Positions 62,523 to 64,000 of a DNA stretch of 64,000 bases are shown in pieces. The notes beneath the pieces are model-generated. The model was not told the DNA's origin and did no database searches. It worked only from the letters and a program-made list of their open reading frames with translations. Position 1 is the stretch's first letter. Each line of letters begins with the position of its first letter. The position numbers were made by a program, and so were the translations under genes. Source of the stretch: Gemmatimonadota bacterium. GTDB lineage: Bacteria > Gemmatimonadota > Gemmatimonadetes > Gemmatimonadales > Gemmatimonadaceae. Location: positions 1-64,000 of the forward strand of contig JACPFW010000010.1 in NCBI GenBank assembly GCA_016182795.1. Direction: 5' to 3'.

Positions 62523-64000
62523 ATGTGCGCCATCTGCGGCCTCCTACGACCGGGCGCTTCGGGCGACCGCGCGCGCGTGGAAGCGGCCAACGCGCGGATG
62601 GTGCACCGCGGTCCCGACGACGGCGGCGTGTGGGCCGGTGAGGGAATCTGCCTCGGGGCGCGACGGCTTGCCATTCAGGACCTGTCCGCCGCCGGCCATC
62701 AGCCGATGGCGAGCGACGACGGGCGGCACGTCATTGTCTTCAACGGCGAGATCTACAACTTCACGCGCCTGCGCGCGGCACTGGGATCGGCCGTGGCATG
62801 CCGCGGCCACTCAGACACCGAGGTGATGCTGCACGCGGTGCGCACGTGGGGCTTTGACGAGACCATCCGGCGCGCCCACGGACAGTTCGCCCTCGCGGTG
62901 TGGGACAGCGACCGCCGCATCCTGCGCGCCGCGCGCGACCGCGCCGGCAAGAAGCCGTTCTTCTACGCGCACGACGGCGGTCGGTTCGCATTTGCGTCCA
63001 CGTTGAACGCGCTGCTCGAGCTGCTGCCACAGCGGCCGGCCGTCGATCCGCGCGCCGTCGATGCCTTTCTCACCTATCACGCAGTGCCGGCGCCGATGTC
63101 CATCTGGCGCGGCATTGCGGCGCTTCCCCCGGCCCACACGCTCACCTTCGATGCCGCCGCCGGCGTCTGCCGGATCGAGCGCTACTGGGATGTGTCGTAC
63201 GCCGCCAAGACGTCGATGGATGAAGGCGAGGTGCTGGACGAAGTCGAACGCATCGCGCGCCGCGCGGTTGAGGATCGACTCGTCGCCGACCGCACCGTCG
63301 GCGTCTTCCTGTCGGGCGGCGTCGATTCGTCGCTCATCACCGCGCTCGCCGCGCAGCGCGCGGGCACGCCGGTGGAGGCGATTGCCGTCGGCTTCGACGA
63401 GTCGGAGTTCGACGAGCGGCCGTTCGCGCGGCGGGTCGCGCAACACCTCGGCGTGCGACTGCACGAGCGGCTCCTGCGGCCCAACGTCGTGCGCGATCTG
63501 CCGGAGATCATCTGGCACTACGGCCAGCCGCTTGCCGACGTCTCGATCGTGCCGAGCCACCTGCTCGCGCGCGAGGCGCATGGCACGATGGTGGTGGCGC
63601 TGAACGGCGACGGCGGCGATGAACTGTTCGGCGGATACTCCCGCCCGCTGGTCGCGCGCGCTGCCCATCTGTATCGCGGGGTCGTCCCGGCCGCACTGCG
63701 GCGGCTTGCCGACACGGCGCTGCGCGGCCAGACGAGTGGACCGCTGAAGCGCGCGATGCTGCTGGCGCGCGCCGGCCGCGCGAGCGCGGCGGAGTCGTTC
63801 ACCTACGACCGCGGCTTTCGGACGACGCGCGCGCAGGCCTACGCGCCGGCGCTGCTCCACGCGGTGGACGGATTCGACCCCGACGCGCTGTATCAGGAGG
63901 TGTGGCAGCGCGCCGACGGCATGGACGACGCCGACCGCGCGCTCTACGGAGACTTCTGCACGTACCTGCCCGACCAGCTGCTGGCGAAGGCCGACGTCGC
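62523..64000 (+). CDS. asnB: Asparagine synthetase (glutamine-hydrolysing), partial at window end
   Basis: At least 492 residues are encoded; the 3' end lies beyond the window. The N-terminal Ntn glutaminase domain starts MCAICGLLRPG with the catalytic Cys2, and has MVHRGPDDGG and VFNGEIYNF. The synthetase domain carries the ATP PP-loop FLSGGVDSSLITALAA and NGDGGDELFGGYSRP. AsnB homologues inside polysaccharide loci often amidate sugar carboxylates or act on a lipid-linked intermediate rather than making free asparagine. Its place here, last in the visible operon after the glycosyltransferases, fits that role but does not prove it. Confidence 0.93.
   Translation, partial: MCAICGLLRPGASGDRARVEAANARMVHRGPDDGGVWAGEGICLGARRLAIQDLSAAGHQPMASDDGRHVIVFNGEIYNFTRLRAALGSAVACRGHSDTEVMLHAVRTWGFDETIRRAHGQFALAVWDSDRRILRAARDRAGKKPFFYAHDGGRFAFASTLNALLELLPQRPAVDPRAVDAFLTYHAVPAPMSIWRGIAALPPAHTLTFDAAAGVCRIERYWDVSYAAKTSMDEGEVLDEVERIARRAVEDRLVADRTVGVFLSGGVDSSLITALAAQRAGTPVEAIAVGFDESEFDERPFARRVAQHLGVRLHERLLRPNVVRDLPEIIWHYGQPLADVSIVPSHLLAREAHGTMVVALNGDGGDELFGGYSRPLVARAAHLYRGVVPAALRRLADTALRGQTSGPLKRAMLLARAGRASAAESFTYDRGFRTTRAQAYAPALLHAVDGFDPDALYQEVWQRADGMDDADRALYGDFCTYLPDQLLAKADV

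Overview
This 64-kb window is bacterial chromosomal DNA. It is very G+C-rich, densely packed with genes, and free of tRNA or rRNA genes, insertion sequences or CRISPR arrays that I could find. The host looks like a diderm bacterium: there is a TolC-type outer-membrane channel, a Wza-like export lipoprotein, and many Sec or lipoprotein signal peptides. Menaquinone is probably made by the futalosine route (mqnB-mqnD). The high G+C, many GTG starts, 4-nt start/stop overlaps and mix of families would fit Gemmatimonadota or a related phylum. That placement is inference only.

Region 1 (1-6.9 kb) holds assorted plus-strand genes (membrane protein, secreted amidohydrolase, cupin, VOC protein, cation/H+ antiporter, GNAT acetyltransferase) around a minus-strand catalase-peroxidase (katG). 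Region 2 (6.9-11.2 kb, minus) is a three-gene efflux operon: HlyD-type adaptor, MacB-type permease without its ATPase, and TolC-type channel.

Region 3 (11.5-25.1 kb, minus) is the centrepiece: a 12-gene, mostly overlapping operon. Eight genes correspond to the subunits of an E. coli hydrogenase-4/hydrogenase-3-type, membrane-bound, energy-converting group 4 [NiFe]-hydrogenase. These are three antiporter-like subunits, HyfE-, HyfC- and HyfH-like subunits, and large and small hydrogenase subunits with intact Ni and Fe-S cysteine motifs. A maturation endopeptidase is encoded within the operon. The promoter-proximal genes add a HydG-like flavin/NAD(P) diaphorase, a HydB-like multi-cluster ferredoxin subunit, and a molybdopterin-oxidoreductase-fold protein whose catalytic Sec/Cys-His pair has become Gly-Tyr. 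The likely complex links NAD(P)H, H2 and ion translocation. The formate dehydrogenase-like subunit has probably become a structural or electron-transfer part, as in NuoG. A NarL/LuxR-type regulator with altered receiver switch residues and a malic enzyme lie upstream on the same strand.

Region 4 (28-38.5 kb) carries housekeeping and envelope genes: zinc-ribbon proteins, TrmO, a DHFR-like reductase, a possible lipoprotein with a hydrolase-like serine motif, MqnB/MqnD, a fasciclin protein, a TerC-family protein, a CYTH cyclase-like protein, a large secreted protein of unknown function and a deaminase. Region 5 (38.6-48.4 kb) holds a phosphofructokinase with PPi-type active-site residues, a TfoX-like protein with a lysine-rich tail, a hydrolase/membrane fusion, a methyltransferase, a beta-oxidation pair (thiolase and HADH/ECH), an AlkA-type glycosylase and a TIGR01777-type epimerase.

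Region 6 (48.4-64 kb) is an exopolysaccharide locus: CpsB-type phosphatase, a degenerate PilT-like ATPase on the opposite strand, then a long plus-strand operon. That operon encodes the initiating sugar-phosphate transferase, Wza-like export protein, BY-kinase co-polymerase, membrane protein, polymerase/ligase, methyltransferase, four glycosyltransferases and an asparagine synthetase that runs off the window end. The kinase and the CpsB-type phosphatase probably form a phosphorylation switch. A flippase is not visible here.
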